From Sorex araneus (Eukaryota; Chordata; Mammalia; Eulipotyphla; Soricidae): a stretch of DNA of 64,000 bases. Under the pieces are notes generated by a model. The model was given only the letters and a program-made list of their open reading frames with translations. It had not been told where the DNA came from and did no database searches. A program made the translations under genes and the position numbers. Below are positions 31,080 to 43,689 of this stretch, piece by piece. Location of the stretch: the NCBI RefSeq assembly GCF_027595985.1, contig NC_073306.1, forward strand, positions 193,705,000 through 193,768,999. The letters run 5' to 3'. How positions within the stretch are numbered: position 1 is the first letter of the stretch; the number at the start of each line of letters is the position of its first letter.

Positions 31080-33850
31080 AACTATCAGTTAAGAAATATA
31101 AATGTGGTACTACAGGAACATGGAGAGAGCCCCCTACAGCTGCTAGCCCCCAGAAAATCACCTAGGGATGAGAGGAAATTTCCTTCATTTTTAGAAGAAT
31201 GAACACAGGCAATAGAATTTGAACTGTTACTCCAGGATCTCTGCCAATGTTTGGACCCTCCCCCCACAGGTATATAAGTGGACATAGATATGACTCTCGT
31301 AAATGGAGTGGTCACCAGTTAATTTCCCCTTACATATTCCACTGGATCCATGTCTTGCTCTCTGATATGAAACTCTCAAAAGAGCAGACTGACTACTCCA
31401 ACCACATTAGACTAATAGTTCACTAGCCCCTACTACAGTTAACTTACCCCCCACCCAACTCATAAGAGTACGGTGAATGCAACAATCAATGCAACTCCAA
31501 TCAAAAAGTAACAGTAATTTCAGGCCAAATAAAATGTCCCCTAAATCAGTGCAAAAGCCCTCACACAAGTTACACCAGAGCACCAAAGAGGAAGGTAATA
31601 TCCTTAAAGGGCAAAGAAGAGATCACCACCCACTGACATCCCCCAGAGTCCTCCCTGACAGTGAGAAGGGATACTGATAGGGTACTGGAAGGATCCACCC
31701 CTAGGCTACCATGGACATCATGGGGAAACAGCACAGATCCCCACTAGGAGAGGGGATGCAGATAGGAAAGATAGGAGTCCTGAAGCCACAACAAGGAATG
31801 CCCACATATATGATCTCTGATAAAAAAGATTCAGAGACAATATGGTGAGGATATTTCATGAGCTCAAAGAAACAGTGGAACAGACAGCCAATAAAATACA
31901 AAGGAAATGAAAGCAGAAATAAGAAAAGTACAGACAAAAGTGTCATTAACAATAAATTTGGTAGATGAAACATTCAATGGGTGTCTTCAACAACAGAGTA
32001 ACAACAGCTGAAGACAGAAATAGTGAGTTTGAAGCCAAAATACCTCTAGATGACAACAGAATATGAAAAAGACTTCAAAGTAGCTCAAATGCAGTCAAGA
32101 GAACTATGGAATGATGTTGAGGGGACCAACATGAAAGATTACAGGAGACCCAGAAGGATAGGAGGTCATAACAGTTAAAGATATTGTTGCTGAAAAGCTC
32201 CCAAAGCTGGAGTTCACAGGCATGCACATCCAAGGAGCCCTACACATACCAGCTAAAGACACCCATTGAAAAGATGCCAAGACATATCCTAATCAGAGCA
32301 ATGAATACCAAGGAGAAAAAGATACTATGTACTAATGGATGTCTCTTAGATTTATAATAGACTTATCAGGTAAAACCTTGTGAGCCTGAAGACAGTGGTG
32401 GAATGTAGTGAAAAAACTCAATGATATAAACACTTCACTGAGAATACTTTACTCAGGCCAGACTTTCATTTAGATTTGAAAGAATGATCACAACTTGCAT
32501 CACCAGGTGTGACCCAAAAAGCCAAAGAAAAAGAACCCAAAACCAAAAAACCCAAAAAGCACACACACGATAAAAAAAAAGCTCACAAAAAAATTTAAGT
32601 AGCTCATGAACTTCATAAACTCAAAATCAACTTTAAAAGATGGACTGAAAGGTCTATTGTAATGCAAAACAAACCTCACAAACACAACAGACTTCTACAA
32701 AATTGTAGAAAACGCTATGACAATAATCTCTCTTAATGTCAATGTTCTAGATGCAATAACTAATTGATACAGAGTGGCAAAACAGATAAGTATAAGATAA
32801 AACTGAATCCAATACCCCTCTGCTTATACAAAACATATTTGAGTAATCAGAGAAAACACAAACACAAAGTCAAAGATTGGAAAAGAATTCTTCAAGCAAA
32901 CAAATCCTTCAAAATGGCCATGGTTAGCATACTTGTAATTGAGGACAGAGATTCCAGTCTGAAAAAGGTTAGACAGGACAGCGCAGACCGTTTCTTAATA
33001 ATCAAGGAATATGTACATCAGGAAGAAATTACACTCCTAATAATATATCCACCCAAGATGGGGCCAGCAAAATACTTAAAGAACTGTAATCAATTTCAAA
33101 GAGAATATTGATAACAACACAATAATAGTTGGGAACTTAACAACACCTTGTCACCTCTTGATAGATCAACAAGACTAAAATTCAGCAGTGAAATACTGGC
33201 TTTGAAGGAAGAAATGGAAGTGAAAGAGAGTGGGCAGATATACAAAGGGCTTTTCATCTCCAAAAAGCCAAATAGACATTCTTCTCAAGTGCACATGAGA
33301 CATTCTCCAAGATAGATTACACACTGGACGACAAGGATATTCAATAAAATTAAGAAGATAGGATTGTATCGATGATTTTTTTCAAACCATGATGCACAAA
33401 AAATATAAGTTAATCACACACAGAAATAGAGAATCAAATCAAACACCAGGAAATTAAACAGCTGTTCGTTAGCTCACCACTAAACAAACAGTGGGTCAGA
33501 GAATTGAGGAATTAATGAAATATTCCAGGAAGCAAAAGAAAATGAGGACACAAGCTACCAGAAACTGTGGGACACACCAAAAGTAATGTTAAGAGGAAAG
33601 AGAACCTCCTGTCAATCCTTTTCAAGCTTTTCTAAAAAATTGAAGAATTTGAATCACTCCCAAACAGTTTCTATGAGGCAATTATAACCCTGATACCAAA
33701 ATCAGACAGAGACACCACAAAAAAAGAAAATTACAGGCCAATGTCCCCAATGGTCCTCAACAAAATATTATGAAACAGAATGAAATGACTCTTCAAAAAG
33801 AAAATTTACCATGAAACAATAGGATTCATCCCTGGGATGTAGGGATGATT
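31080..33850 (+). mobile_element. L1 5' part: 5' UTR, ORF1, ORF2 endonuclease and start of RT
   Basis: Plus strand. ORF1-type region 31477-32450, ORF2 endonuclease 32764-33111 (LVIEDRDSSLKKVRQDSADR and a frame parallel to 19899-20183), RT start with KENYRPMS-like at about 33725-33750. Many stops. Interrupted at 33850 by an RTE element; more RT sequence at 35906-36475 likely belongs to it. Confidence 0.82.
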
Positions 33851-33864
33851 TAATATTTGCAAGT

Positions 33865-35905
33865 CACTTGTACAACTTGTCATCCCGATGATCTTCTATT
33901 TGCTAGAGTGGGCATCTCCTTTTGTCCCTGTCATTTGCTAGTGTAGCCCAATGATATCTGCTAACTCCAGGAACAGGAATAGCCTCAAATCCTTCATTCA
34001 GGGTTTTGATGAAGAAGTCTGACCATCTCGATGGTGGGCGGCCAAACAGTCTTTTGATATCTCTTGGAATCCAATCTGTAACAGCTCTAGACCAGAGGTC
34101 ATCTCTGAATTGCCTTCCATGTTTGGCCCATTTGATTTTTGATGCCTTGGCAATTGAGACAGCATCCCTGATTCTTGACCATAGACAGAAGTCATAATTC
34201 TGTATTCCTTCTCTCACTTGAGTGAAACCTGATACTCCTAGCATAGCTCTTTCAATTCCTCTTTGGGATACCTGAATAGCATTTTCATTCTCTTTGCGTA
34301 GGGCCCAGTTCTCTGAGACATATATTAGTGCAGAAAGAACAGTGGAGTCAAAAAGATGTGCCCGGAGCCGAAGGTTCTTTGTCCTCTTAACCACTTCTTC
34401 GATGCTCTTGAAGGCGTTTCATGCTGCTCTCTTCCTCCTGAGAAGTTCTGGCGCTAAGTAGTTCCTCATGTTGAGTTCTAGACCTAGGTACACATAGCTG
34501 CTGCATTCAGAGATGTTCATTCCATTGAGAGCAAATGGAACATCAGGGACAAGTTTATTATTCATGAAAATAGTTTTGCTGAGATTCAGCTGCAGTCCAA
34601 CCTTTCTACACACATGATCGAAGTCGGCCAGCATTTTTGCACTTGGCCAATGTTTGGCGTTATGAGAACGATGTCATTAGCGAAGCAGAGGTGGTGTAGT
34701 TGCCAGCCATCTATCTTCACAATCATTCCTTCCCATTCCAGTCATCCCATGATGTTCTTGATGGTGGCACTGAAGAGTTTCGGTGAAATGGTATCACCCT
34801 GCTGAACCCTTCTCTTTATGTCAACGATCACTTCTTGTGGAATGGTGAGATCCCGGTGGTGAATCTGTAATAAAGCTCACGAGGATCTTGATATACTGAG
34901 TTTTGAATTCTGTTTGGTTAGGGCTTTGATGACGGCTTCAACCTCAACATAATCAAAGGTCTTCTTTAAATCAATGAAAGTTAGACAGAGCAACATCTTG
35001 AACTCTGTGAAACTTCAATGAGTTTAGTCACTGTGGATATGGTCGATCGTGCTGAATCCTTTCCGGATCCCGGTTTGCTCATATGGTTGTCTTGCATCTA
35101 GTGTTCTGCGTAATCAATTCAGGATGACTCGAGTGAACAACTTGTAAACGACGGATAACAGGAAGATTGGGCAATAATTTCCAATGTTGTGGGTGTCTCC
35201 CTTCTTCTTCTTGTACAACAGAATGGACCTGCTGGTTTTCCATTGGGATGGAACTTTGCATTTAGACAGGTAGCATGTCAAGAGCCGAGCCAGTGTATTG
35301 ACAAGTACTGCCGGCAGATTCTTCAGGTGTTCGGGTCTGACCTTGTCTGGATTGGGTACTGTTCATGTCTTGACCGACAAATGGCGTGTTGAGTTTCAGA
35401 AGGGAGGATGTTAGGAATGGCATATCCATCCTGTGAAATTTAGTATGTGGGTAGGTGGATGTGGCTGTCTAAGAGACCAAGTAGAAGTCATGAATAATCC
35501 TCTCTATTGCCCTTCTGGAAGATGTGATAGATCCATCAGGACGTTGGAGGGCAGTCATCTTGGTCTTGTAGTTGGCGACGGGCAGGCGAGTGTTACAAAT
35601 ACTTTTCCCAGCTTCTGCCACATCAGCCAACACTGCTGTTCTTCTCTCTTTGAGGTCTTCTTTATACTTCTCTGCACAGCTTTGTGAGCTCAGACTTTAG
35701 CTTATGGTTGCCCGAGGCTTGTGCCAAACTACGTTGACAAATGAGAGTTTCCAAAGACAGGTGTCTGTTTGTGGGTTTCCCACTCTCAGCATTTTTCACG
35801 CAATCATGAGGGTGCCAGTCGATCGCATTCCTCGTCAATGTTGTCAAGAACAGCATCTTCTCACATTGCCGCAATAGTGCCAAAGAGCTCCCAGTTGGTG
35901 GGAGA
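33865..35905 (-). mobile_element. RTE-type LINE, longest copy in the window
   Basis: Minus strand. A 163-residue C-terminal frame (33903-34394) has LIYVSENWALRKENENAIQV, GVSGFTQVREGIQN and GRPPSRWSDFFIKTLNEGFE. The RT region upstream (34419-35350) includes LQLNLSKTIFMNNKL and a catalytic box reading FAND in place of FADD. The 3' tail at 33870-33910 is degraded (CTTGTCATCCCGATGATC). No endonuclease domain recognised. Confidence 0.85.
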
Positions 35906-36475
35906 AGAAGAGATTGCTCACTCTCACCACTTTTATTCAGTATGTTACTGGAAATACTTTCTATAGCAATCAGGAAAGAAAAAGATACCAAGGGCAACCA
36001 GATAGGAAAGGAAGAAGTCATGCTCTCACCATTTGCAGATGACATAATAATATCATCTAAGAGTACCCTAAAGTCTCTTCTACCAAAAAGTTCCTAGAAA
36101 CTATTGATTTGTCTAGTAAACTGGCAGATTATAAAATCAATAGCCCATGGCTTTCCTATATAACATAATGAAAGAGAAGAAAGTGATTACCTGAAAAAAA
36201 ATCCCGTTCCCAATTGCTGCTCATAAAATTAAGTACCTCAGAATTAGCTTAAGTAAAGATGTAAAGGATCTGTACTAAGAAAACTTAAAAGACACTATTT
36301 CAAGAAATAAAACAGGACATGATGAAATGGATTCACAAATCCAGCATATGCAGTTCGAGAATGAACATTAGCAAAATGGCAATATTCTCCAAAGAATTAT
36401 ACAAATTCTGTGTAGTTCCTGAAAGGATACCCATGAAATTTTCCAAAGAAATAGACTAAAATTCATATTCTAGGT
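35906..36475 (+). mobile_element. L1 ORF2 RT fragment
   Basis: CTCTCACCACTTTTATTCAG followed by AGATGACATAATAATATC, the FADD-type region, then KYLRISLSKDVKDLY-like sequence. Same orientation as 31080-33850, from which it is separated by the RTE element and a deletion. Confidence 0.8.
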
Positions 36476-36479
36476 TTTC

Positions 36480-37000
36480 TTTGCTTTTTTATAAAATTAA
36501 AACTCATTTTCATTGACTTTGGAAGTTGAAATCCCTTAAATGAACCAGAACATTTTATTTCTAGCTTGCATCATCAGCAAATTTCTTCCAAACTTGAGAG
36601 TAAAAAAAAAAAGCATTAGCCAACCAGAGTTTAGTTGTTGCGTATTTTTCTGTCAAAGTTCAGCTTTTTAGTTCATCTGTTGTGTACTGTTCTCTTAGAA
36701 ATCTTGCAAGATGAACAAATAAATGACAGGGTAGGTCAGGTGATTTTTGTACCTTCCCAAGTTATTATAATTCTTAACTTCCCCTTTTAACACTAAAGTA
36801 AATTAAAATTTCATAATAATGTTAAATTCAAAATATTTTCATAAAATAAACCTTAGTAACATTCTACCCTGTCACATATTATAATTTGATCTGCTACCTG
36901 AGATAAGTCAGAAATCACAATATGTGAAATTTTGATGTCAACAACTTTTTCAAATAAAATAGAAACATTTGGTAGTCTACTGTTCTGTTACTTGGTCTGC
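36480..37000. other. Unassigned, flanking the UGT2 exon 3 remnant
   Basis: AT-rich; probably decayed intron of the dead UGT2 gene. No repeat recognised. Confidence 0.4.
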
Positions 37001-37100
37001 TTTTTGTGGACTCTGGGTATGGGCTAAAACAATCACATTGGTTCTTCCTTCCAACATGTTAGGAAAATTGGCACCAAATAGGAAGAGATTTACTGTGAAG
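37001..37100 (-). pseudogene. UGT2 exon 3 remnant
   Basis: The + strand has TTTTTGTGGA.TCTGGG, then AATCACATTGG and CAACATGTTA, in the order and spacing of gene A exon 3 (11735 onward). On minus the remnant encodes an SNM..EGRTNVIV...SPQK-like stretch corresponding to [12 protein letters not shown]...IPQK. The donor is lost (GTTAGG has become AGCAGA) and the exon's 5' half is unrecognisable. Confidence 0.72.
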
Positions 37101-37104
37101 AATT

Positions 37105-37670
37105 TTTTTTTTATTAAAAGTAACGGAGTTAGAACATCATGGGCTTTCAAAACTATTAGTGCTTTTGAAAACCTACTGTGTTTAAAATTTTCATAATATA
37201 TTTACCACCTTAAACATTCCAAAGTTGTTTAATATTCCCATTATTGTGAAAATAGTCTCCAGAACACTTTTTTTTACCTAGCAAAACTAGAATTCTATAA
37301 CCAATAACAGCAATTCAGAACTTTTACCTCCAACTATTTCTTGTAACAACTGTTTTATTTTCCATTTCTGTATTTCAAATGGGGAAACTGCCAATCAATT
37401 CCACGTGTTGGCGTTAGGGATATCTATTGAAAATTTAGAGAAAAAATGAAACTTAAAAAGGAACCTCTTCTTACATTGATATCTGGACACAATGCTAATA
37501 GGAAAATCAGGTGAAGTGGAAGGAACAGATAACTATACATTATCATAATTTGTTGGAGCCAGATTATTTTTTTTCAGGTCAATAAAACGATTATGGAGGT
37601 CCCCTATGTCTAACTCTTCTCTTTGTATTTGCAGAAATCCCAATGTTTGCAAAAATTGACAGTTGGTTAT
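37105..37670. other. Unassigned, probably decayed UGT2 intron 2
   Basis: No exon 2 or SINE recognised. Confidence 0.4.
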
Positions 37671-37671
37671 C

Positions 37672-38690
37672 TCAAAAAAGAAATACAAATGGCCAAAAGG
37701 CACATAAAAATGCTCCACATCACTAGTCATCAGGGAGATGCAAATCAAAACAGCAATGAGATATCATCTCACACCACAGAGACTGGCACACATTCAAAAG
37801 AACAAAAGCAACCAGTGCTGGCGTGGATGTGGGTAAAAAGGGACACTCTTTAACTGTTGGTGGGAATGCTGACTGGTCCAGCCTTTCTGGAAAACAATAT
37901 GGAGAGTCCTTCAAAAACTAGATTGGGTTTCCATATGACCCCACAATGCCACTTCTGGGAATATATCCAAAGGATGCAAAAAAGCACAGCCAAAATGACA
38001 TCTGCACCTATATGTTCATTGCAGCACTGTTCACAATAGCCAAAATCTGGAAACAACCTAAGTACCCTAGAACAGATGACAGGTTAAAGAAAATTTGGTA
38101 CATTTACACAAGGAATACTATGCAGCTGTTAGGAGAGGATAAGTCATGAAATTTGTTTAAAAATGGATAGACATGGAGAGTGTCATGCTAAGTGAAATGA
38201 GTCTGAAAGATAGGGACAGACATAGAAGGACTGTACTCATTTGTGTAGTATAGAATAACTTCACATGAGGCTGACACCCAAGAACATTAAATACAAGGGC
38301 CAGGAAGATTGCCCCACAGATGGAAAACTGCTTCATTAGCAGAGGGGATAAGGCAGATGGAATACAGAAGGGATCACTAAGAAAATGATGGCTGGAGGAA
38401 ATAGTCAAGATGGGAGATGCATGCTGAAAGCAGATGATGGATCAAACATGATGACCTCTCAGTGTCTGTATTTCAAGCCATAATGCCCAAAAGTAGAGAG
38501 AGAGTATGGGGAATTTTGTCTGCCATGGAGGCAGAGGGCAGGTGGGAAAGGGGGGATATACTGGGGATATTGGTGATGGGGAATGTGCACTGATGGAGGG
38601 ATGGGTGTTTGATCATTGTGTGATTTTAACCTAAACAAAAAGCTTGTAACTTTCTCACAGTGATTCAATAAAATAAAAAAAAATGACAGC
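37672..38690 (+). mobile_element. L1 3' end, complete tail
   Basis: ORF2 C-terminus in the frame with [20 protein letters not shown] (37689) and DAKKHSQNDICTYMFIAALF (37972), then the 3' UTR with GGATATTGGTGATGGGGAAT, GATTCAATAAAATAAA and poly(A) at about 38675-38685. Confidence 0.88.
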
Positions 38691-40352
38691 TGTGTCTGAG
38701 TGTATTGGCTACAAATCTGAAACCTGCCTCTGAGGGGCCCCCAGTGGTCACGTCTTTCTCTTTAGGCTCTGCAGTCATGACTGTCGCCTTTCCAAGAAGG
38801 GTTTTCTCGCCTTTACTTGGGCCCATCAGTCCTAGCAAGGCACAGGCTCCCAAAATAAAAGCCTCTCTTTTCCCTCAAGTGATCACTCTTGGTTTGCCTG
38901 GATTTATGTTTTTTTCTCATAAAAATATTTAAAGCAAACGAATTTTGACCTGGGAAATTTTTCAGATATTCCTGACAAGCACACTAAGGGCTTCCAGAGT
39001 CTGGTACAAATATTTGAAATCTTATAGAAATATCTGATGTCCGTTTTCAATCCAATCTTGGTATTTAATAAGAAGTGCATGTCTTAGACAAAGCAGAATC
39101 CTTTTGTTGATTAGTTGTATCTTTTGGCTATTACCTATTCTTTAGGAGTTATTGTCCTGGACTAATTCACAAGGGAATTGCAATTTGGAAGATTTTCTAA
39201 GATGCTTGGAACAATATCAACTTTGTTTCATGGAGGGGATCATAAGATGCTGTAACAAACCCCCTTGTGACACCAAATCAGCTGCCACTGAACAAGACTG
39301 TAATCGGAAATCTACCATCTTTTTTGAAAGAGGCTTTCAGGAAATATACCCCTAAGAACATTGACTTTACTTATAAGGAAACGCTCAAGGAAAAGCTTAA
39401 GAATCACTTCATGCAACCCCCATTGGCATGGAAAGCTTTCGTTTTGGAAGCTGTATGTATGTCCCTTTGAGTTGCCTGAATGAGTTACTGGTATTGGCTC
39501 CCACAATCACAACTCTGGCTGGAGCAGCAGTAGAGGGGTAAAGGAGAGCCAACTTCTGGATCACAGCTCTGAGAACTGCTCCAGCCACATTTGGCTTTCC
39601 CCATGGCTCCTCAAAAAGGACTCATGGAAGGGCATTGGAAAAATTAGTGCCAAATATGTCACACAACACGCCCCACAGGACCTTGCCCAAAGTGTGGAAA
39701 TCACTGGGTACAAGACCTGCCCAGAGTTGAAGGACAAGGTAGGAGAGTCCCAGTCCAGAATGATTAGTGAGGCTTCTGGATGATCAAACACACAGAGGAG
39801 GAGACCACGGGAATGCTAGAATGATTGGTAAGATAATCACTTACTTCAGGACACTGGACTGACTAAGTTTTAAATTCCTATTCTGGATCCCTGTCCAGAA
39901 GCATCTATCAAGTTACTGGGGGCCACAGAAAGCCATGTGACCTGCCACTGTACTTACCTGGTTTGCTGCTTGTGGAATGACCACCTTTTCCATCACTCCA
40001 GTGGTTAGTGATTGTCTGTATAATTTCTGGGGCTGAGATTGTCTTTAACACCTACATGCTGAGTCTCAGAAGCTTCTGTGTACTGAAAGCTTCTATACAC
40101 ACAAGTACAGTTATTTAATTTGTTCAAACTGAGAATTAGGATTTGAAATAAATGGATAATTTCATTTGGCCAAGCAGCACGCCAGGGAGAGTCGTAAACA
40201 AAACTAGCATATGGTAGCTCAAATACTACTGTCATTTCCCAAATAGATGTTTAGATGCTTTAAAACCAGAAGCTAAAGCAGGTCTGCAGCTAATAATTGA
40301 CCAACTCTTAGCTCATGGATTTTGGAGGCATTGTGAATTCCTCTGCTTATAC

Positions 40353-40383
<31 letters not shown>

Positions 40384-40980
40384 TTTACAACCCTCCAATA
40401 TTGGCATCAATAAGAACATTCGGTAGGGAATATAGGATGGTGCAGGAATTAAGAATGATAATCAATGCATTACTCCAATCCACCCGGCAGTCCCCAAACC
40501 TGTATAACCTTGGGTCACATTTCTCCATCACTTGAGTGGTTCATTCTTCTGGCTTTTTGCATTCCTGCTGCAAAGGACTTTCATATCTCTTTGCTTTTTA
40601 TTATAATATAAGAAGGTGATCGACACATCGCACATGGACTGATTATTCCGGGCTTTCAATAACAGAGGGTGCTTCAGTTTCCCTTGTAAAATGTCAGCAG
40701 ACACTCCATCTCAAACCACCTTGTAGACTCCATCACTCCAATGCCTTAAATCTTGTGCACTCTGAAAATTGCTCTTCAGACAGAATCATTGATATTGTTT
40801 ATGATTTTTTTCAGGCCAACTGATTACATGCAGTGTGACCATGGCAATTTCCCCGCCTCCTAGCACAGGAGGCCTTCAGACTGAATATAGAAGAAAACAT
40901 AGTCATCCATACACCTAAAGAAATTGTTTTCTTTCTAAAACCCAAGGGTAATCTCTGACTGCCTGACAGTTGTCTCTTTA
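38690..40980 (+). mobile_element. Endogenous retrovirus relic 1 (gamma-like), gag and pol pieces
   Basis: A possible LTR end with AATAAAAGCCTCTC at 38856. Gag-like capsid remnants at 38950-39470, a nucleocapsid zinc-knuckle-like CPKCGNHW at about 39690-39715, then pol reverse transcriptase remnants at 40255-40345 and 40430-40590. Frames are broken by stops and frameshifts, a microsatellite (40355-40386) sits inside, and the block 39790-40250 is unassigned. No intact gene. Confidence 0.68.
40355..40386. repeat. (ATT)n microsatellite
   Basis: About ten ATT repeats inside the retrovirus relic. Confidence 0.9.
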
Positions 40981-41034
40981 AATATCATGCACACCCATTG
41001 AAAAGTACAGACATGACTTAAATATCATATCACT

Positions 41035-41432
41035 TGTACCATTTTGTAGTCCCATTGATCTTTGATTTGCTCGAGCGGGTGCCAGTAACATCTCCATTTG
41101 TCCCTGTCATGAGCTAGTGTAGCCCAATGATACTTGCTCACTCCAGGAATAGAAAGAGCCTCAAATCGTTCATGCAGAGATTTGATGAAGAAATCTGACC
41201 ATCTAGTTGGTGGGCGGCCACGAGGTCTTCTGATGTTCCGTAGAATCCAGTCTGTAACAACTCTAGTCCAACGGTCATCTCTGAATCGGATTACATGACT
41301 GGCCCATCGGATTTTTGATGCCTTGGCAAACGAGAAAGCATCCCTGATTTTTGACTGTCAACGGAGGTCAGAACTCCGGATTCCTTCTCTCACTTGAGTG
41401 AGACATGATATTCCCAGCATAGCTCTTTCAAA
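41035..41432 (-). mobile_element. RTE-type LINE 3' fragment
   Basis: Reverse complement with the tail GCTCGAGCGGGTGCCAGTAA, then GTGGGCGGCCACGAGGTCTT (GRPP motif region) and CTCTCACTTGAGTGAGACAT. Truncated at its 5' end near 41432. The tail here is nearly identical to the SINE tail. Confidence 0.85.
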
Positions 41433-41559
41433 ATATGTTTAGTAACAGTAAATATCATATACCCCATGAATTCAAGTACCTTACTACCTATGACCAGGTA
41501 CTAATTTTCTCACAATTCGAATACTTTTTTCCCCCTTAGATCCTGAAAATGGCCTGAGC

Positions 41560-41722
41560 AATATTACAGCCGGTGGGGCATTTTCCTTGGCACTTGGCTG
41601 ACTGAGATTTAGTCCTTGGCACTCCCTGTGGTTCCCTGAAGGTTGCAAGAATGGCCCCAGGACACAGAGCTAGGAGTAAGCCCTTAGCATAACCATATAT
41701 GTCCCAACAAAACAAAATAAGT
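41560..41722 (+). mobile_element. Poly(A)-class SINE, old
   Basis: Head traces AATATTACAGCCGGTGGGGC, body TGGCCCCAGGACACAGAG and AGGAGTAAGCCCTTAGCA. Confidence 0.6.
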
Positions 41723-41992
41723 TATAACACCTGAAAACACATGCCAGCAGACCTGATAGAAATTTCATTGCCTTCTGAAAAATCTGGAAAATCCAAACTT
41801 CATTTTGTTCTCAGATGAGAGTTGTTTGCTGGAGAAGGAACCCACAATTGCAGATAAGAAGTAGTCACTTCCCATTGTAGTGGGGAAGAACTTATCTATC
41901 CCCAGAACATATAGAAAAACATAACCACCATACCTAAAGCAAATAAATCATATGATGAGTCAACATCCCACAATTGAGTAAAAAACTCAAAA

Positions 41993-42165
41993 GGTAGAAG
42001 AATTTGTTTATAAGCAAATATATTTGTTCAGTGTTTGAAGATTATGAATGCTTCCATCAACTGATGCTTCATCAAGTTGATGAAGTTGCATAAGCAAATC
42101 ACCTATATTGCATACTATATTTTAGAAGACTCTCAAGAGCAGTAGAGATGACATGAAACACTATG
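41993..42165 (-). pseudogene. UGT2B 5'-flank remnant
   Basis: Aligns over about 150 bp with the upstream flank of gene A (26546-26755). Shared blocks include TTGTTT.TAAGCAAAT, GAGTTGATGA..TTGCAT-like and CTATATT, ending in AGAGATGAC in both. No exon 1 follows on its left; retrovirus- and SINE-like sequence occupies that place. It completes the order promoter, exon 3, exon 5 of a minus-strand UGT2 pseudogene. Confidence 0.6.
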
Positions 42166-42261
42166 TGCTATTCTTTGACAGAGGAAGTAAGGCGAAAACT
42201 ATTGTACAGCACAATGGCAATGTCTTGAAAATGTTGACTCAAGAACTCAGTTCACGTTGTT

Positions 42262-42447
42262 TTATTTTATTTTATTTTTTTGCTTTTTGGGTCATACATG
42301 GCAATGCACAGGGGTTACTCCTGGCTCTGCACACAGGAAGCACTCCTGGTGGTACTCGGGAGACCATATGGGATGCTGGGCATCAAATCTGGGTGGGCTA
42401 CGTGCAAGGCAAATGCCCTACCTGCTGTTCTATTGTTCCAGCCCCCC
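42262..42447 (-). mobile_element. Poly(A)-class SINE
   Basis: (TTTTA)n, then GCTTTTTGGGTCATACATGG, GTTACTCCTGGCTCTGCAC and head ending TATTGTTCCAGCCCC. Confidence 0.9.
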
Positions 42448-42647
42448 GTTCACGTTGTTATTAAGAACACTAATTCTAATTCATTTTCTTCTTCTTATAA
42501 TAATGGTATACAATTCTCTTACATCCAATTGCTTATTATAAAATGTAGAATTTAGAGGCTATTGCTGTATTTCGGAAGCACGTATCTACCATAATGGTCA
42601 ATTTAAGATCATTTGCTTCATACACAAAGTAAGCCTTTACAGTAAAT

Positions 42648-43055
42648 TTTTTTTTATTGAATCACCGTGACATAGTAACAAGTTTTCATGTGTGGGTTAA
42701 AATCACACAATAATCAAACACCCATCCCTCCACAGTGCACATCCCCCACCACCAATATCCCTGGTGTGCCCCCATCCTTTCCCACTTTCCCCCTATCTCC
42801 ATGGCAGACAATATTCCCCATGCTCTCTCTCTAATTTTGGGCAACACATACACTAAGTGGTCATCATGTTTGGTCCATTTTCTACTTTTGGCACACATGT
42901 CCCATCTTGACATGTTCCTCAAGGCATCATTTTCTTAGTGATCCCTTCTCTATTCTATCTGCCTTCTCCTCTCCACTCCTGAAGCAGGCTTCCAGCTATG
43001 GGGCAATCCTCCTGGCCTTTGTGGAACTCTTTAATGCTTATTTATTATAATCTTC
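42648..43055 (-). mobile_element. L1 3' UTR and tail
   Basis: Poly(T), TTATTGAATCACCGTGACAT, CACCCATCCCTCCACAGTGC and downstream 3' UTR. Faces the plus-strand tail at 43066-43662. Confidence 0.85.
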
Positions 43056-43065
43056 AGTCGACAGT

Positions 43066-43662
43066 TAATAAAATACAACGGAATACTATGCAGCTGTTAG
43101 GAGAGATGAAGTCATGAAATTTTCTTATAAATAGATAGACAAGGAGTGTTTCATGCTGAGTGAAATGAGTCATAAAGAGAGGGACACACATTGAAGGACT
43201 GCTCTCATTTGTGGAGGATAAAATAACATAACATAAAACTGATACACAACGACAGTAGACACAAGGGCCAGGAAGATTTCTCCATAGGTGGAAGACTGCA
43301 TCATGATTAGACAAGGACAGGCCAGCTGGAATTAAGAAGGGATCACTAAGAACATGATGGTTGGAGGAATCGGTCGGGATGGGAGATGTGTGCCGAAAGT
43401 AGATACACGAACAAACATGATAACCTCTTAGTATCTGTATTGAAAACCATAATGCCAAAAAGTGGAGAAAGAGTATGGGGGAAATTGTCTGCCATGAAGG
43501 CAGGGAGAGGGTGGGAAAGGGGTGGTTATACTGGGGATATTGGTGGTGAGGAATGTGCACTGGTGTAGGGATGGGTGTTTGATCATTGTATGATTGTAAC
43601 TCAAACATGAAAGCTTGTAACTGTATCTCACATTGATTTAATAAAATAATAATAAAAAGAAG
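43066..43662 (+). mobile_element. L1 3' end and tail
   Basis: ORF2 end (GGAATACTATGCAGCTGTTAGGA is read to 20: GGAATACTATGCAGCTGTTA), 3' UTR GAAGGCAGGGAGAGGGTGGG, GGGATGGGTGTTTGATCATT and AATAAAATAATAATAAAA end. Confidence 0.85.
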
Positions 43663-43689
43663 ATATTTTGTTCTCGACCCTGCCTGCCT

